A DNA stretch of 64,000 nt from Paraburkholderia acidipaludis NBRC 101816. Its GTDB lineage: Bacteria; Pseudomonadota; Gammaproteobacteria; Burkholderiales; Burkholderiaceae. This document shows positions 14,325 to 24,041 of the stretch, in pieces. The translations under genes were made by a program, and so were the position numbers. The notes under the pieces are model-generated. The model ran no database searches and was not told the DNA's origin. It saw only the letters and a list, made by a program, of their open reading frames with translations. The stretch's first letter is position 1, and each line of letters starts with the position of its first letter. Where the stretch lies: NCBI RefSeq assembly GCF_000684975.1, contig NZ_BAXZ01000006.1, forward strand, positions 186,001-250,000, in the 5' to 3' direction.

Positions 14325-14777
14325 TCAGGCATAGCGTCGCGACACCATCTCCGCGACGCAGACGGGCTTGGGCGAACCTTCGCACTCCACAGTGGCTTCA
14401 ACCGTGAGTTGCGCCCCGTTCTCGAGCGGCGTGTATTCCAGCAGCCGACAAGCGGCCCGAATTCGGCTGCCGGCAGCAACAGGCGCCGGAAAGCGCACGC
14501 GGTTGAGCCCGTAGTTGACGCCCATGCGTATGTTGGACACCCCGAAGGCGCTGGCGCACAGGGCGGGCAGCAGGCTCAGGGTCAAAAATCCGTGAGCGAC
14601 GGTCGTGCCATACGGGCCCGCTGCCGCGCGTTCCGGATCGGTGTGGATCCACTGATGGTCGTGTGTGACTTCGGCGAACAGGTCGATGCGCTGCTGGTCG
14701 ATCGTCATCCACTGGCCCACGCCGAGCGCTTCGCCCACGCAGGCCTGGAGTTCGCTGAGTTGCTCGTAGACTTTCAC
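14325..14777 (-). CDS. MaoC-like enoyl-CoA hydratase
   Basis: 150 residues from a GTG start with a strong GGGAGG ribosome site. Hot-dog fold hydratase: FAEVTHDHQWIHTDPERA carries the catalytic Asp/His of MaoC-type R-hydratases, then GTTVAHGFLTLSLLP. It would hydrate an enoyl-CoA made by the acyl-CoA dehydrogenase of this operon. NodN-like naming is an alternative for the same family. Confidence 0.82.
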   Translation of the reverse strand: MKVYEQLSELQACVGEALGVGQWMTIDQQRIDLFAEVTHDHQWIHTDPERAAAGPYGTTVAHGFLTLSLLPALCASAFGVSNIRMGVNYGLNRVRFPAPVAAGSRIRAACRLLEYTPLENGAQLTVEATVECEGSPKPVCVAEMVSRRYA

Positions 14778-14872
14778 GAATCGGCCTCCCGATAACAATA
14801 AGGAATCCTGCTCAATCTCCAGCGCATGCGCAGAAAAAAGACAACGGCCAGAGCGACGGCCTATGTTGTGCC

Positions 14873-15592
14873 TTACACCTCCAGCCATTCCTGCCGGACA
14901 CGGGCATCGGCCTTGAGCTGCCGGGGCGTCCCTTCGAACACCATCTGCCCGTGGCCCATGACGTAGACGCGCTGCGAAATATCGAGCGCGATGGCCAGTT
15001 TCTGCTCGACGAGCAGCACCGAAATCCCGCGCGCCTTGAGCGTCTTGAGGTACTCGCCCACCTGCGCGACGACGAGAGGCGCCAGCCCTTCCGTTGGCTC
15101 GTCGATGATGATGAAATCCGGGTCGCCCATCAACGTGCGGCACAAGGTCAGCATCTGCTGCTCACCGCCGGACAACACACCCGCAGGCGTATCCGCCCGC
15201 TCCTTCAGGCGCGGGAACATCTGGTACATGTCGTCGAGCTGCCAGCGCGGCTTCTTTTGGGTCGGATTGCGCTTTTCGCCGAGCAGCAGGTTTTGCCGAA
15301 CCGTCAGCGTGGGAAAAATATCGCGATTTTCCGGTACGTAGCCTATCCCCCGGTGCGCGACCTCGAAGGTCCGCAGCCCGCGCACGTCGTCGCCGCGTAG
15401 CAGAATTTGCCCCTCACACTTCACCAGCCCCATGATGGATTTGGCCAGCGTCGAGCGGCCCACGCCGTTGCGTCCAAGCAGCGCGACGATCTCGCCCTCA
15501 CCCACCTGCATCTCGACACCGTGCAGGATATGGCTCTTGCCGTAGTACGCATGCAGGTCGCGCACTTCGATCATCGGAGTGGAGGGTCCCAT
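14873..15592 (-). CDS. livF: Branched-chain amino acid-type ABC transporter ATPase, LivF-like
   Basis: 239 residues. Signature LSGGEQQML and Walker B FIIIDEPTEGL are normal. The Walker A motif reads GRNGVGRST (40-48): the usual lysine is arginine (Arg46), confirmed in the codons (GGC CGC TCG). The start at 15592 overlaps the LivG stop (TGATG). With LivG it would power uptake of the operon's substrate; these systems also import aromatic and aliphatic acids. Confidence 0.88.
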   Translation of the reverse strand: MGPSTPMIEVRDLHAYYGKSHILHGVEMQVGEGEIVALLGRNGVGRSTLAKSIMGLVKCEGQILLRGDDVRGLRTFEVAHRGIGYVPENRDIFPTLTVRQNLLLGEKRNPTQKKPRWQLDDMYQMFPRLKERADTPAGVLSGGEQQMLTLCRTLMGDPDFIIIDEPTEGLAPLVVAQVGEYLKTLKARGISVLLVEQKLAIALDISQRVYVMGHGQMVFEGTPRQLKADARVRQEWLEV

Positions 15593-16359
15593 CAATGTGC
15601 ACCTGCGGGTTCGTCCAGCGTCGTGCCCAGATAGGCTTCCTTTACGCTGCGGTTGTTGCGGATGGCTTCCGGCGTGTCGGTGGCGATCACCTCGCCATAG
15701 ACCAGCACAGAAATGCGGTCTGCGAGGCCGAAAACGACGCTCATGTCGTGCTCGACCATCACCAGTGTCTTGCCAATCGTGACCCGGTGTATCAGCTCGA
15801 CCGCATGATCCGATTCCGAACGGCTCATGCCCGCCGTGGGTTCGTCCAGCAGGATGACTTCGGCGCCGCCGGCAATCGTGATGCCGATTTCGAGCGCGCG
15901 TTGCTCGGCATAGGTCAGCAGTCCGGCATGGGTGTCGCGCCGGCCCTGCAGGCCGATCAGTTCGAGCACCTCGTCGGCGCGCTCCCGCGCATCGCGTAGT
16001 TGTCCCAATCGATGCCAGAACGAATACCGGTAGCCGAGCGCCCACAGCACCGAGCAGCGCAAGTTCTCGAACACCGAAAGTCGGTGAAAGATGTTCGTCA
16101 CCTGGAAGCTGCGCGACAAGCCCATGCGGTTGATCTTGTACGGCGGCAGCCCGCCGATATCGACACCGTTGAGCTTCACCGTCCCGGAGCTTGGCGAAAA
16201 GCGCCCCGAAATCAGGTTGAACGTCGTCGATTTGCCCGCGCCGTTGGGACCGATCAGCGCATGACGCTCACCCTTCGCGACGTCCAGATTGACGCCGCGA
16301 ATGATCTCCGTGCGCCCGAACTTCTTGCGCACTTCACGTAACTCCAACGCGGCCGTCAT
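15592..16359 (-). CDS. livG: Branched-chain amino acid-type ABC transporter ATPase, LivG-like
   Basis: 255 residues from MTAALELREV. Intact Walker A GPNGAGKST, Walker B VILLDEPTAGM. The signature reads LTYAEQRAL rather than LSxG. The start overlaps the LivM stop in ATGA (16356-16359), so the four transporter genes are tightly coupled. The normal lysine here contrasts with the arginine in its LivF partner. Confidence 0.9.
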   Translation of the reverse strand: MTAALELREVRKKFGRTEIIRGVNLDVAKGERHALIGPNGAGKSTTFNLISGRFSPSSGTVKLNGVDIGGLPPYKINRMGLSRSFQVTNIFHRLSVFENLRCSVLWALGYRYSFWHRLGQLRDARERADEVLELIGLQGRRDTHAGLLTYAEQRALEIGITIAGGAEVILLDEPTAGMSRSESDHAVELIHRVTIGKTLVMVEHDMSVVFGLADRISVLVYGEVIATDTPEAIRNNRSVKEAYLGTTLDEPAGAH

Positions 16360-17666
16360 GCGTTGCTCCCCGCGATTTCCCGTTGCACCTGATCCCACGC
16401 GTTGCTCACCCGTGCGGCCGCCGCCCGCCCGGCCAGTACGCCCAGCACCCACAGCACCGCCGCGACGGCCCAGGGTACCCACGAAGCGGCATCGAAGTTC
16501 AAGCCGGCGAGCGCCATGGCCGTGCCGTTGTCGCTATCGATCTGGATCTTGTAGACGAGTTCCACCGTCAGCACCAGCGCGCCGAGAACGATCAGCCCCG
16601 CGCCCAGCGCGGCCGCATAGGACGGCAGCATACGATGCAGCTTGCGTGCGGCGATCAGGGGCACCTGCTTCATGAGCAGGCTCGATACGCCGCCCGGCAC
16701 ATACATCACGATCAATACGAAGAACAGCCCCAGATAGAGCAGCCAGGCATGCGTGAGGTTGGACAGCGCAACCGCGAACAGCACGAACAGGATGGAGCCG
16801 ATGATCGGCCCGAAGAAGAACGCCCCGCCGCCGATGAACGTTGCGAGCAGCACGCCGCCGGACTGTGCGGCGCCCACGTTCTCCGCCGTCACGATCTCGA
16901 AGTTGATCACCGAAAGGCCGCCCGCGATCCCGGCAAAGAACGCCGAAAGGATCATCACGAGGTAGCGCACGCGCTGCGTGCTGTAGCCGACGAATTCGGC
17001 ACGCTCGGGGTTGTCGCGCACGGCGTTGGCCATGCGTCCGAGCGGCGTCTGCGTCCACGCGTACATCGCAATCATCGAAACGAGGCACCAGGCCGCGATC
17101 AGGTAGTAGACCTGGATTGCCGGACCATAAGTAATGCCAAGCACCGCATGGCCGACCGTGCGATTGGTCGGCACCCCGCCTTCCCCGCCGAAGAACCCGG
17201 GAAACATGAGCGAGCTGGCCGCCACCATTTCGCCGATGCCGAGCGTAATCATGGCGAACGTGGTGCCCGACTTGCGCGTGGTCACATAGCCGAACAGCAC
17301 GCCGAACAGCATCCCGCCCAGGCCGCCGACAATCGGCAGCAGCGAAACCGGCAGCGGGAACTCTCCCGCACCGATCATGTTCAGCACATGGGCGGCAACG
17401 AACGCCCCGAGCCCCGAATACACCGCGTGTCCGAACGACAGCATGCCGGTCTGGCCTAGCAGCATGTTGTACGACAGCGCGAAGATGATCATGATGCCCA
17501 TCTGCGAGAGCAGCGCCATCGCGAAGCCGCTGGAAAAGAGGAGCGGCATGACCAGCATCACGAGTATCGTAGCGCCCCAGATAACCCAGCGCAGCGAATG
17601 AGCGGGATGAAACAGCCGGCGGTGATGCGCCGTCGAACCGGCGCCGGCCTGAATGAGCGGTTTCAT
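16356..17666 (-). CDS. livM: ABC transporter permease, LivM-like
   Basis: 436 residues with many membrane helices and the LivM core LGQTGMLSFGHAVYSGLGAF. The C-terminal ~120 residues add extra helices (SYAAALGAGLIVLGALVLTV and more) beyond the roughly 320-residue family core, making it a long variant. It starts three bases after the LivH stop. Confidence 0.88.
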   Translation of the reverse strand: MKPLIQAGAGSTAHHRRLFHPAHSLRWVIWGATILVMLVMPLLFSSGFAMALLSQMGIMIIFALSYNMLLGQTGMLSFGHAVYSGLGAFVAAHVLNMIGAGEFPLPVSLLPIVGGLGGMLFGVLFGYVTTRKSGTTFAMITLGIGEMVAASSLMFPGFFGGEGGVPTNRTVGHAVLGITYGPAIQVYYLIAAWCLVSMIAMYAWTQTPLGRMANAVRDNPERAEFVGYSTQRVRYLVMILSAFFAGIAGGLSVINFEIVTAENVGAAQSGGVLLATFIGGGAFFFGPIIGSILFVLFAVALSNLTHAWLLYLGLFFVLIVMYVPGGVSSLLMKQVPLIAARKLHRMLPSYAAALGAGLIVLGALVLTVELVYKIQIDSDNGTAMALAGLNFDAASWVPWAVAAVLWVLGVLAGRAAAARVSNAWDQVQREIAGSNA

Positions 17667-17669
17667 CGT

Positions 17670-18617
17670 TCAGCCCTCCCGCTTGCCGAGCAGACCGCGC
17701 GGTCGCAGGATCATCATGAGCACCATCAGCAGATAAGGCAGAATCGGCGCGACCTGCGACACCGGTATGCGCCACAGCGACGACAGGACCGTGCTGTCCG
17801 TCACCTTCATGCCAACCAGCGCAAATAGATCGGATAGCGAAGTATCCATCGTGACCGCGAATGTCTGCATGATGCCTATCAGGAGCGAGGCGATGAATGC
17901 GCCCGGCAGCGAGCCCATTCCGCCGACCACCGCAATCACGAACACAATGGTCCCCACCGACTCGGCCATCGACGGCGAAGTGACGAACGCATTGCCGCCG
18001 ATCACGCCGGCCAGCCCGGCCAGCGCGCAGCCGCCGCTGAACACCAGCATGAAAACGCGCTGCACGTTATGGCCCAGCGCTTCGGCCATCTCCGGGTGCG
18101 TCAGCGACGCCTGAATAACGAGGCCAATGCGCGTGCGCGTCAACAGCAGATACAGCCCCACGAGCATCGAGATCGATACCAGCATCATGAAAGCCCGGTA
18201 CTTCGGAAAGTCCGAGCTGAACACTTTGAACAGCGTGCCGTTGAGCTCGGGCGGTATGGCATACGGCACCGCCTCCAGCCCCCAGACCAGCTTGACGCCC
18301 TCCACGATCAGATACGACAGCCCGAAGGTAAACAGCAGCTCCGCCACGTGCCCGTATTTGTGCACCGTACGCAGACCGAAACGTTCGACGAGCGCGCCGA
18401 CACAGGCGACAAACACCGGCGCCGCCACCAGCGCCGGCCAGAAGCCTATCTTGCTGGCGATGGTGAAGGCAAAGTACGCTCCGAGCATGTAGAAGCTGGC
18501 ATGCGCGAAGTTGAGCACGCCCATCATGCTGAAGATCAGAGTCAGGCCCGACGAAAGCATGAACAGCAGCAGCCCGTAGCTGATGCCGTTCAAGAGAGAG
18601 ATGGTCAGAAATTCCAC
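17670..18617 (-). CDS. livH: ABC transporter permease, LivH-like
   Basis: 315 residues from a GTG start (VEFLTISLLNGISYG). Core motif LTLIFSMMGVLNFAHASFYMLG and the EAA-like loop region are typical of LivH. An upstream ATG at 18683 would overlap the end of livK by 25 bases and add a polar 22-residue extension; the shorter form matches the family. Confidence 0.87.
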   Translation of the reverse strand: MEFLTISLLNGISYGLLLFMLSSGLTLIFSMMGVLNFAHASFYMLGAYFAFTIASKIGFWPALVAAPVFVACVGALVERFGLRTVHKYGHVAELLFTFGLSYLIVEGVKLVWGLEAVPYAIPPELNGTLFKVFSSDFPKYRAFMMLVSISMLVGLYLLLTRTRIGLVIQASLTHPEMAEALGHNVQRVFMLVFSGGCALAGLAGVIGGNAFVTSPSMAESVGTIVFVIAVVGGMGSLPGAFIASLLIGIMQTFAVTMDTSLSDLFALVGMKVTDSTVLSSLWRIPVSQVAPILPYLLMVLMMILRPRGLLGKREG

Positions 18618-18658
18618 TGCCCGATCATCCTTGTGAAGTTGCCCCGGCGGGAAAGCGT

Positions 18659-19903
18659 TTAGTTCGGCCGCTTCATCTGGCACGTGGTCGGCTGCGTTGC
18701 CGCGGTCGGTCCAAGCTGGACGTCGGTGCGCCAGCCATAGCCGGTATTCTCCTGGTCATACTTCACGTTCTTGCCGTCCACCTTCGTCCACGTGGCGATC
18801 ACCAGCGATTGCTGCGCCTGGTGATCGGCGGCGCGCATCGTCACCGGACCGTTCATGCCGTCGACCGTCATCCCCTCGAGAGCCTTGGCAACCTTGACCG
18901 GATCGCTCGACTTCGTTTCCTTGATCGCCTTGCTCAACATCGTGATGGCGGTATAGGCCGTGGCGAGGTAGTAGTCGTCGTTGTACTTCTTCTTGTAGCC
19001 TTCGATGATCTGTCCGACCACCGGCGGGTTGTCCGCACTGTTCGGGCCGAACACGCCCACGTACTTGACGTGATCGGCGCCGGACGAGCCCATGGCGGTC
19101 GGCACGCCGGTCGTGCCGCCGTAATAGGTGTAGAAGTTGGCCGTCACGCCGGCGTCCTTACTGGCCTTGACGAGCAGCGCGAGATCGCTGCCCCAGTTAC
19201 CCGTGATCACCGTGTCGGCGCCCGACGCCTTGATCTTGGTCGCGTAAGGCGAGAAGTCCTTCACGCGCGCAAGCGGATGAAAGTCGTCGCCGACGATCAC
19301 GATATCGGGACGCTTGGCCTTCAGGTCCTCGCGCGCCACGCGCGAAACATCGTGGCCGAACGAGTAGTCCTGATTGATCAGATAGACCTTCTTGACGTCC
19401 TTGTCGCGCGCGAGGAATGTCGTCAGCGCATCCATCTTCATGTCCGCGTTCGCGTCGAAGCGGAAGTGCCAGTAGTCGCAGCGAGCGTTGGTCATGGACG
19501 GATCCACCGCGGCGTAATTCAGGTAAATGATTTCCTTGCCGGGATTGCGTTCGTTGTACTTCGCCACCGCATCTTCCAGCGCGATGCCCACCGACGAACC
19601 ATTGCCCTGCACGATGTAGCGAATGCCCTGGTCGGCCGCCTGATTCAGCAACGTCAGGCTTTCCTGCGGCGAAAGCTTGTTGTCAAACCCGACCACTTCG
19701 AACTTCGTGCCGTCTGCCCAGTTATGTTCGTTGGCCCATTCGGCCGTGTATTGCCAGCTGTGCAGCTGATTCGTTCCCAGTGACGCCATCAAGCCGGACA
19801 GCGGATCGATAAAGGCGATCTTGACGGTCTCCGCGTTTGCGGCGCCAGACATCAACGCTGAACATACGGCCGTGCTGACCAACAACGAACGCAACATTCT
19901 CAT
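18659..19903 (-). CDS. livK: Periplasmic substrate-binding protein, LivK-like
   Basis: 414 residues with a signal peptide (MRMLRSLLVSTAVCSALMSG, cleavage near ANAET) and the periplasmic binding fold of peripla_BP_6 (KIAFIDPLSGLMASLG). Start at 19903 after AAGGAGAC. It captures the substrate for the LivHMGF system encoded next. The ligand is not predictable from sequence, but the operon suggests a carboxylic acid rather than leucine. Confidence 0.88.
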   Translation of the reverse strand: MRMLRSLLVSTAVCSALMSGAANAETVKIAFIDPLSGLMASLGTNQLHSWQYTAEWANEHNWADGTKFEVVGFDNKLSPQESLTLLNQAADQGIRYIVQGNGSSVGIALEDAVAKYNERNPGKEIIYLNYAAVDPSMTNARCDYWHFRFDANADMKMDALTTFLARDKDVKKVYLINQDYSFGHDVSRVAREDLKAKRPDIVIVGDDFHPLARVKDFSPYATKIKASGADTVITGNWGSDLALLVKASKDAGVTANFYTYYGGTTGVPTAMGSSGADHVKYVGVFGPNSADNPPVVGQIIEGYKKKYNDDYYLATAYTAITMLSKAIKETKSSDPVKVAKALEGMTVDGMNGPVTMRAADHQAQQSLVIATWTKVDGKNVKYDQENTGYGWRTDVQLGPTAATQPTTCQMKRPN

Positions 19904-20059
19904 CAATTGTCTCCTTGGTGTGGGCACCCTTTTATTGCGGGGGAAATTTCCGTCCGACCGTATTATTTTCGCTATATCAACACATTTCTATTGGTAACAA
20001 CAGCGGTCTAGGGAAAGCACTGACGCAGCAGGCGCCGCGTCACGTTATCGAAGCGAATC

Positions 20060-21616
20060 CTATGCGAGCGCAGCCCCGAAGCGGTCGCGCAAGTCCCGCT
20101 TGAGCACCTTGCCGATCGCGCTGCGCGGCAACGCTTCGACCACCACCACCTGTGCGAGGCGCTGCATCTTGCCGAGCCGCTCGTTGGTCCAGGCCATGAG
20201 CGAGGGCGCGTCAGTCGCCGCGCCCTCGCGCAACGTGACGAAAGCCACCGGCGTCTCGCCCCAGCGCTCCGAAGCGACACCGACCACCGCCGCTTCGATC
20301 ACGTCGGGATGCGCCCCGATCACCTGCTCGAGATCGCTCGGATAGATGTTGAAGCCGCCCGAGATGATCATGTCCTTCTTGCGGTCCATGAGAACGAGGA
20401 AGCCGTCTTCGTCGAAACGGCCGATGTCGCCGGTGCGGATGAAGCGCTGGCCTTCGCGGTCGTGCCACTCGGCCTCGGCCGTTTTGTCCGGCTGCCGGTA
20501 GTAGCCCGTCATCATCGTCGGCGAGCGCCCCACCACCTCGCCGATGCTGCCGCGCGGCAGCTCGTTGCCTTCGGCGTCGATCAGGCGCATTTCATGGCCG
20601 GGCATCGGCTGGCCGACGGTGTGCAGCTTGCCGGGGCTTTCGTCGGCCCGCAGCTCGCACGAAGCGCCGCCCTCCGTCATGCCGTAAAACTCGGTGAGCG
20701 TGCCGGGCCAGCGCCGCACCACTTCGGCCTTGAGATCCGCGGCAAACGGCGCGCTCGTGCACGACTTCGACTGGAAGCTCGAGAGATCGTAGCGGTCGAA
20801 ATCCGGGTCGGCGAGCAGCCGGCGGTACTGCACCGGCACGAGCATCGTGTGCGTGGCGCGGTGACGCTGCGCGAGCTCCAGATAGTGCCGGGTATCGAAC
20901 TTCGGCATCAGCACCACAGTGCCGCCTAGTCCTAGAGTCGGAAAGAAGCTCACGAGCGTGGTGTTCGAATAGAGCGGCGTGGCGGTCAGCGTCACGGCCT
21001 CGGGTCCGTAGCCGCGCGAAGTGCTGCGATGGGCGTAGGCGAAGCGCATGGCATGCGACTGCACGATGCCTTTCGGCGTGCCCGTCGTGCCCGACGAATA
21101 GATGATGTTGAACGCCCACTCCGGCTGGATCGCGACAGGCTGCGGCGTCGTACCCGCCGGCGCGAGCCACGTGTCGAATGCGTTGCCGCCTTCCTTCACG
21201 TCGAGGCGAATGGCGCGGACGGCGGGCAGCGCCGTTGCTGCCGCGAGCGCCGTTTCGACGGCTTCGTCGAGGAACAGGAGCCGCGCGCCGGCGTTCTCGA
21301 TCATGCCCGCGAGGCTGTCCGCATGCGCCGTGGGCGAAAGCGGCGCAACGGCGGCACCGGCGCGCAGCGCGCCGATGAAGGCCGCCACATAGCGGATCGA
21401 GCCCGTCGCGCAAATGGCGACTACGTCGCGAGGCGCCACGCCGTCGCGCTGAAGCGCCGCCGCGCAGCGGTCGGCAAGCGCATCGAGGGCCGCGTAGCTC
21501 ACGGTCTCGCCCTCGCAGACGAGCGCCGCGCGGTCGCCCTGGCTGCCGGCCCACTGGCGGATCTGGTCGGGCAGGCTGACGAATGACGGAAGAGCCGGAT
21601 CGAAGGTTCCGCTCAT
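20060..21616 (-). CDS. AMP-forming acyl-CoA ligase
   Basis: 518 residues from MSGTFDPALPSF. P-loop-like motif YSSGTTGTPKG, A5 FYGMTEGGAS, A8 TGDIGRFDEDGFLVLMDRKKD, and catalytic C-terminal lysine in RSAIGKVLKRDL. It would activate the imported acid to a CoA thioester. Specificity unknown; similar to medium-chain or aryl-acid ligases. Followed in the operon by the transporter genes. Confidence 0.87.
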   Translation of the reverse strand: MSGTFDPALPSFVSLPDQIRQWAGSQGDRAALVCEGETVSYAALDALADRCAAALQRDGVAPRDVVAICATGSIRYVAAFIGALRAGAAVAPLSPTAHADSLAGMIENAGARLLFLDEAVETALAAATALPAVRAIRLDVKEGGNAFDTWLAPAGTTPQPVAIQPEWAFNIIYSSGTTGTPKGIVQSHAMRFAYAHRSTSRGYGPEAVTLTATPLYSNTTLVSFFPTLGLGGTVVLMPKFDTRHYLELAQRHRATHTMLVPVQYRRLLADPDFDRYDLSSFQSKSCTSAPFAADLKAEVVRRWPGTLTEFYGMTEGGASCELRADESPGKLHTVGQPMPGHEMRLIDAEGNELPRGSIGEVVGRSPTMMTGYYRQPDKTAEAEWHDREGQRFIRTGDIGRFDEDGFLVLMDRKKDMIISGGFNIYPSDLEQVIGAHPDVIEAAVVGVASERWGETPVAFVTLREGAATDAPSLMAWTNERLGKMQRLAQVVVVEALPRSAIGKVLKRDLRDRFGAALA

Positions 21617-21638
21617 GGAATTCGGATTCCTTTCAAGT

Positions 21639-22856
21639 TCAAAGATAGGCACCAAGTTCCATCTTGGCGATGGCGTTGCGATGGACTTCATCGGGACCGT
21701 CGGCGAGGCGCAGCGTGCGTGCGCTCGCATAGGCACGCGCGAGCCCGAAGTCGTCGCTGACGCCGCCGCCGCCGTGCGCCTGGATGGCCCAGTCGATCAC
21801 CTGGCAGGCCATCTGGGGTGCCGCGACCTTGATCATCGCAATCTCCTTGCGCGCGAGCTTGTTGCCGAGCGTGTCCATTTTCCATGCCGCATGGAGCACG
21901 AGGAAGCGCGCCTGGTCGATAAGGATACGCGCATTGGCGATGCGTTCGCGCGTGACGCCGTGATCGGCAATCTTGCGGCCGAACGCGGTGCGCTGCGTGG
22001 CGCGCCGGCACATCGCTTCGAGCGCGCGCTCGGCGCGGCCGATCAGCCGCATGCAGTGATGGATACGCCCCGGTCCGAGCCGCCCCTGCGCGATTTCGAA
22101 ACCGCGTCCCTCGCCCAGCAGCACGTTCGAGTCCGGCACCCGCACGTTCTCGAACAGCACCTCGGCGTGGCCGTGCGGCGCATCGTCGTAGCCGAACACG
22201 GGCAAGTGCCGCAAAACCGTCACGCCCGGCGTGTCCATGGGCACGAGGACCATCGACTGGCGGCGGTGCGGATCGGCGTTGCCGGCATCCGTCTTGCCCA
22301 TGAAGATCAGGATCTTGCAGCGCGGATCGTTGGCGCCCGAGGTCCACCACTTGCGCGCGTTGATGACGTAGTGATCGCCGTCGCGCTCGATCCGAGCCTC
22401 GATGTTGGTCGCATCCGACGACGCCACCGCGGGCTCGGTCATCGCGAAGCCCGAGCGGATCGTGCCGTCGAGCAACGGCCGCAGCCATTCGTCCTGTTGC
22501 GCGGGTGTGCCGTAACGCACCAGCGTTTCCATGTTACCGGTATCGGGCGCGGAGCAGTTGAAGGGCTCGGCACCAATGCCCGAGCGGCCCATGATTTCGC
22601 ACAACGGCGCGTATTCGAGGTTGGTGAGACCCGCACCATACTGCGACTCCGGCAGGAACAGATTCCACAGGCCCGCGGCGCGCGCCTGCTCTTTCAGCGC
22701 CTCCATCACGGGCGCCGGCTGCCAGGCGTTACCGGACTGGCGAGCCGCGTCCATTTCGCTCGAGAACTTCGCCTCGGCCGGGTACACATACTGATCCATG
22801 AACGCGGTCAGACGCTTCTGCAGTTCCTTGACCTTGTCTGAATGCTCGAAATTCAC
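21639..22856 (-). CDS. Acyl-CoA dehydrogenase, ACAD10/11-like
   Basis: 405 residues. The N-terminus (MNFEHSDKVKELQKRLTAFM) and core (FAMTEPAVASSDATNIEARI, WWTSGANDPRCK) match the ACAD10/11-type subfamily, which in humans is fused to an APH-like kinase domain and in Pseudomonas LvaC acts on phosphorylated 4-hydroxyacyl-CoA. The gene is adjacent to just such a kinase, so the same chemistry is likely here. Confidence 0.85.
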   Translation of the reverse strand: MNFEHSDKVKELQKRLTAFMDQYVYPAEAKFSSEMDAARQSGNAWQPAPVMEALKEQARAAGLWNLFLPESQYGAGLTNLEYAPLCEIMGRSGIGAEPFNCSAPDTGNMETLVRYGTPAQQDEWLRPLLDGTIRSGFAMTEPAVASSDATNIEARIERDGDHYVINARKWWTSGANDPRCKILIFMGKTDAGNADPHRRQSMVLVPMDTPGVTVLRHLPVFGYDDAPHGHAEVLFENVRVPDSNVLLGEGRGFEIAQGRLGPGRIHHCMRLIGRAERALEAMCRRATQRTAFGRKIADHGVTRERIANARILIDQARFLVLHAAWKMDTLGNKLARKEIAMIKVAAPQMACQVIDWAIQAHGGGGVSDDFGLARAYASARTLRLADGPDEVHRNAIAKMELGAYL

Positions 22857-22958
22857 CGTTCGATCTCCTCACTGAATGTGCGCGCCCGTCTGCCGGGCAG
22901 TGATGGCGCCGGCGGCAGATACAGCGCGCGCCAGGCCGGGTGGTCGCCGGAACGGGGC

Positions 22959-24041
22959 CTAACGCGTCGCGTCGACCTGTTGCGCGAGCGCCCACGCCTG
23001 TTCGGCGAGCGGGCGCGTGCGCCGCCCCGTTTCGAGCGCCAGCGCGCTCGATGCGTTGCCCTGCAGCGCGCGCGCCGCGACGCCCTGCAGAATGCCCACG
23101 AGGCGGAACATGTTGAAGACGAGGTAGTAGCCCCACTCCGCTGGTGAAACCTCGGCTTGTGCGCCCGTGCGTTCCAGATAGCGCCGCAGATAATCGCGTT
23201 CGGAAGGAATGCCAAGCATTGGCAGATCGAGTCCGACGAGTCCGCGCCGCGCGCCGGCCGTCATGTGCCAGATCATGCAGTGATAGGCAAAATCGACGAG
23301 CGGATGGCCAAGCGTGGAGAGCTCCCAATCGAGCACGGCAAGGATGCGAGCCTCGTTCGGATGGAAGATCACGTTGTCGAGCCGGTAGTCGCCGTGCACG
23401 ATGCAGCTCTCGTCGCCAGCGGGAATGTGCAGCGGCAGCCAGTCGATCAGGCAATCGGCAGCCTCGATGCGTTCCGTTTCGGCGGCGCGGTACTGCTTCG
23501 TCCAGCGCGCCACCTGGCGCGCAATGTAGTTCCCCGGCTTGCCATAGTCGCCAAGGCCGACGGCGGCGGGATCGAGCGCGTGCAGTTCGGCCTGCACGCG
23601 GTTCATTTCGTCGAAGATCGCCGCACGCTCAGTGCTCGCCATGCCGGGCAAGGCCGGATCCCAGAAGATGCGCCCCTCGACATACTCCATGATGTAGAAC
23701 GGCGTGCCGAGCACATCGGCGTACTCGCACAACGCGTAGGCCTTCGCGACCGGAACGGCGGTTTGGCCCAGGGCGCGAATCACGCGGTATTCGCGCTCCA
23801 CGGCATGGGCCGAGGGCAGCAGCGTGCCGGGCGGCTTGCGGCGCAGCACATAGCGGCGGCCGTCCGCTTCGAGCAGGAAGGTAGGATTGGACTGGCCGCC
23901 CTTGAACTGCTCGGCACGCAAACGCCCCGAGAATCCCTCCACGTGCGCGCGCATCCACGCAGCCAGCCGCACGAGGTCGAATGCATGCGCCTCGGCTACC
24001 GGTCGCGTGCCGCTAAAACTGCTCTGGAAGTCGATCTTCAT
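22959..24041 (-). CDS. APH-family kinase, probably acting on a hydroxyacyl-CoA
   Basis: 360 residues. Kinase motifs: GGQSNPTFLLEADGRRYVLR (nucleotide loop), catalytic HGDYRLDNVIF, and metal-binding DWELSTLGHPLVDFAY. Although named aminoglycoside phosphotransferase-like, proteins next to ACAD10/11-type dehydrogenases phosphorylate 4-hydroxyacyl-CoAs (LvaA). The start at 24041 overlaps the stop of the SDR remnant in ATGA, so it is translated by coupling to that remnant. Confidence 0.85.
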   Translation of the reverse strand: MKIDFQSSFSGTRPVAEAHAFDLVRLAAWMRAHVEGFSGRLRAEQFKGGQSNPTFLLEADGRRYVLRRKPPGTLLPSAHAVEREYRVIRALGQTAVPVAKAYALCEYADVLGTPFYIMEYVEGRIFWDPALPGMASTERAAIFDEMNRVQAELHALDPAAVGLGDYGKPGNYIARQVARWTKQYRAAETERIEAADCLIDWLPLHIPAGDESCIVHGDYRLDNVIFHPNEARILAVLDWELSTLGHPLVDFAYHCMIWHMTAGARRGLVGLDLPMLGIPSERDYLRRYLERTGAQAEVSPAEWGYYLVFNMFRLVGILQGVAARALQGNASSALALETGRRTRPLAEQAWALAQQVDATR

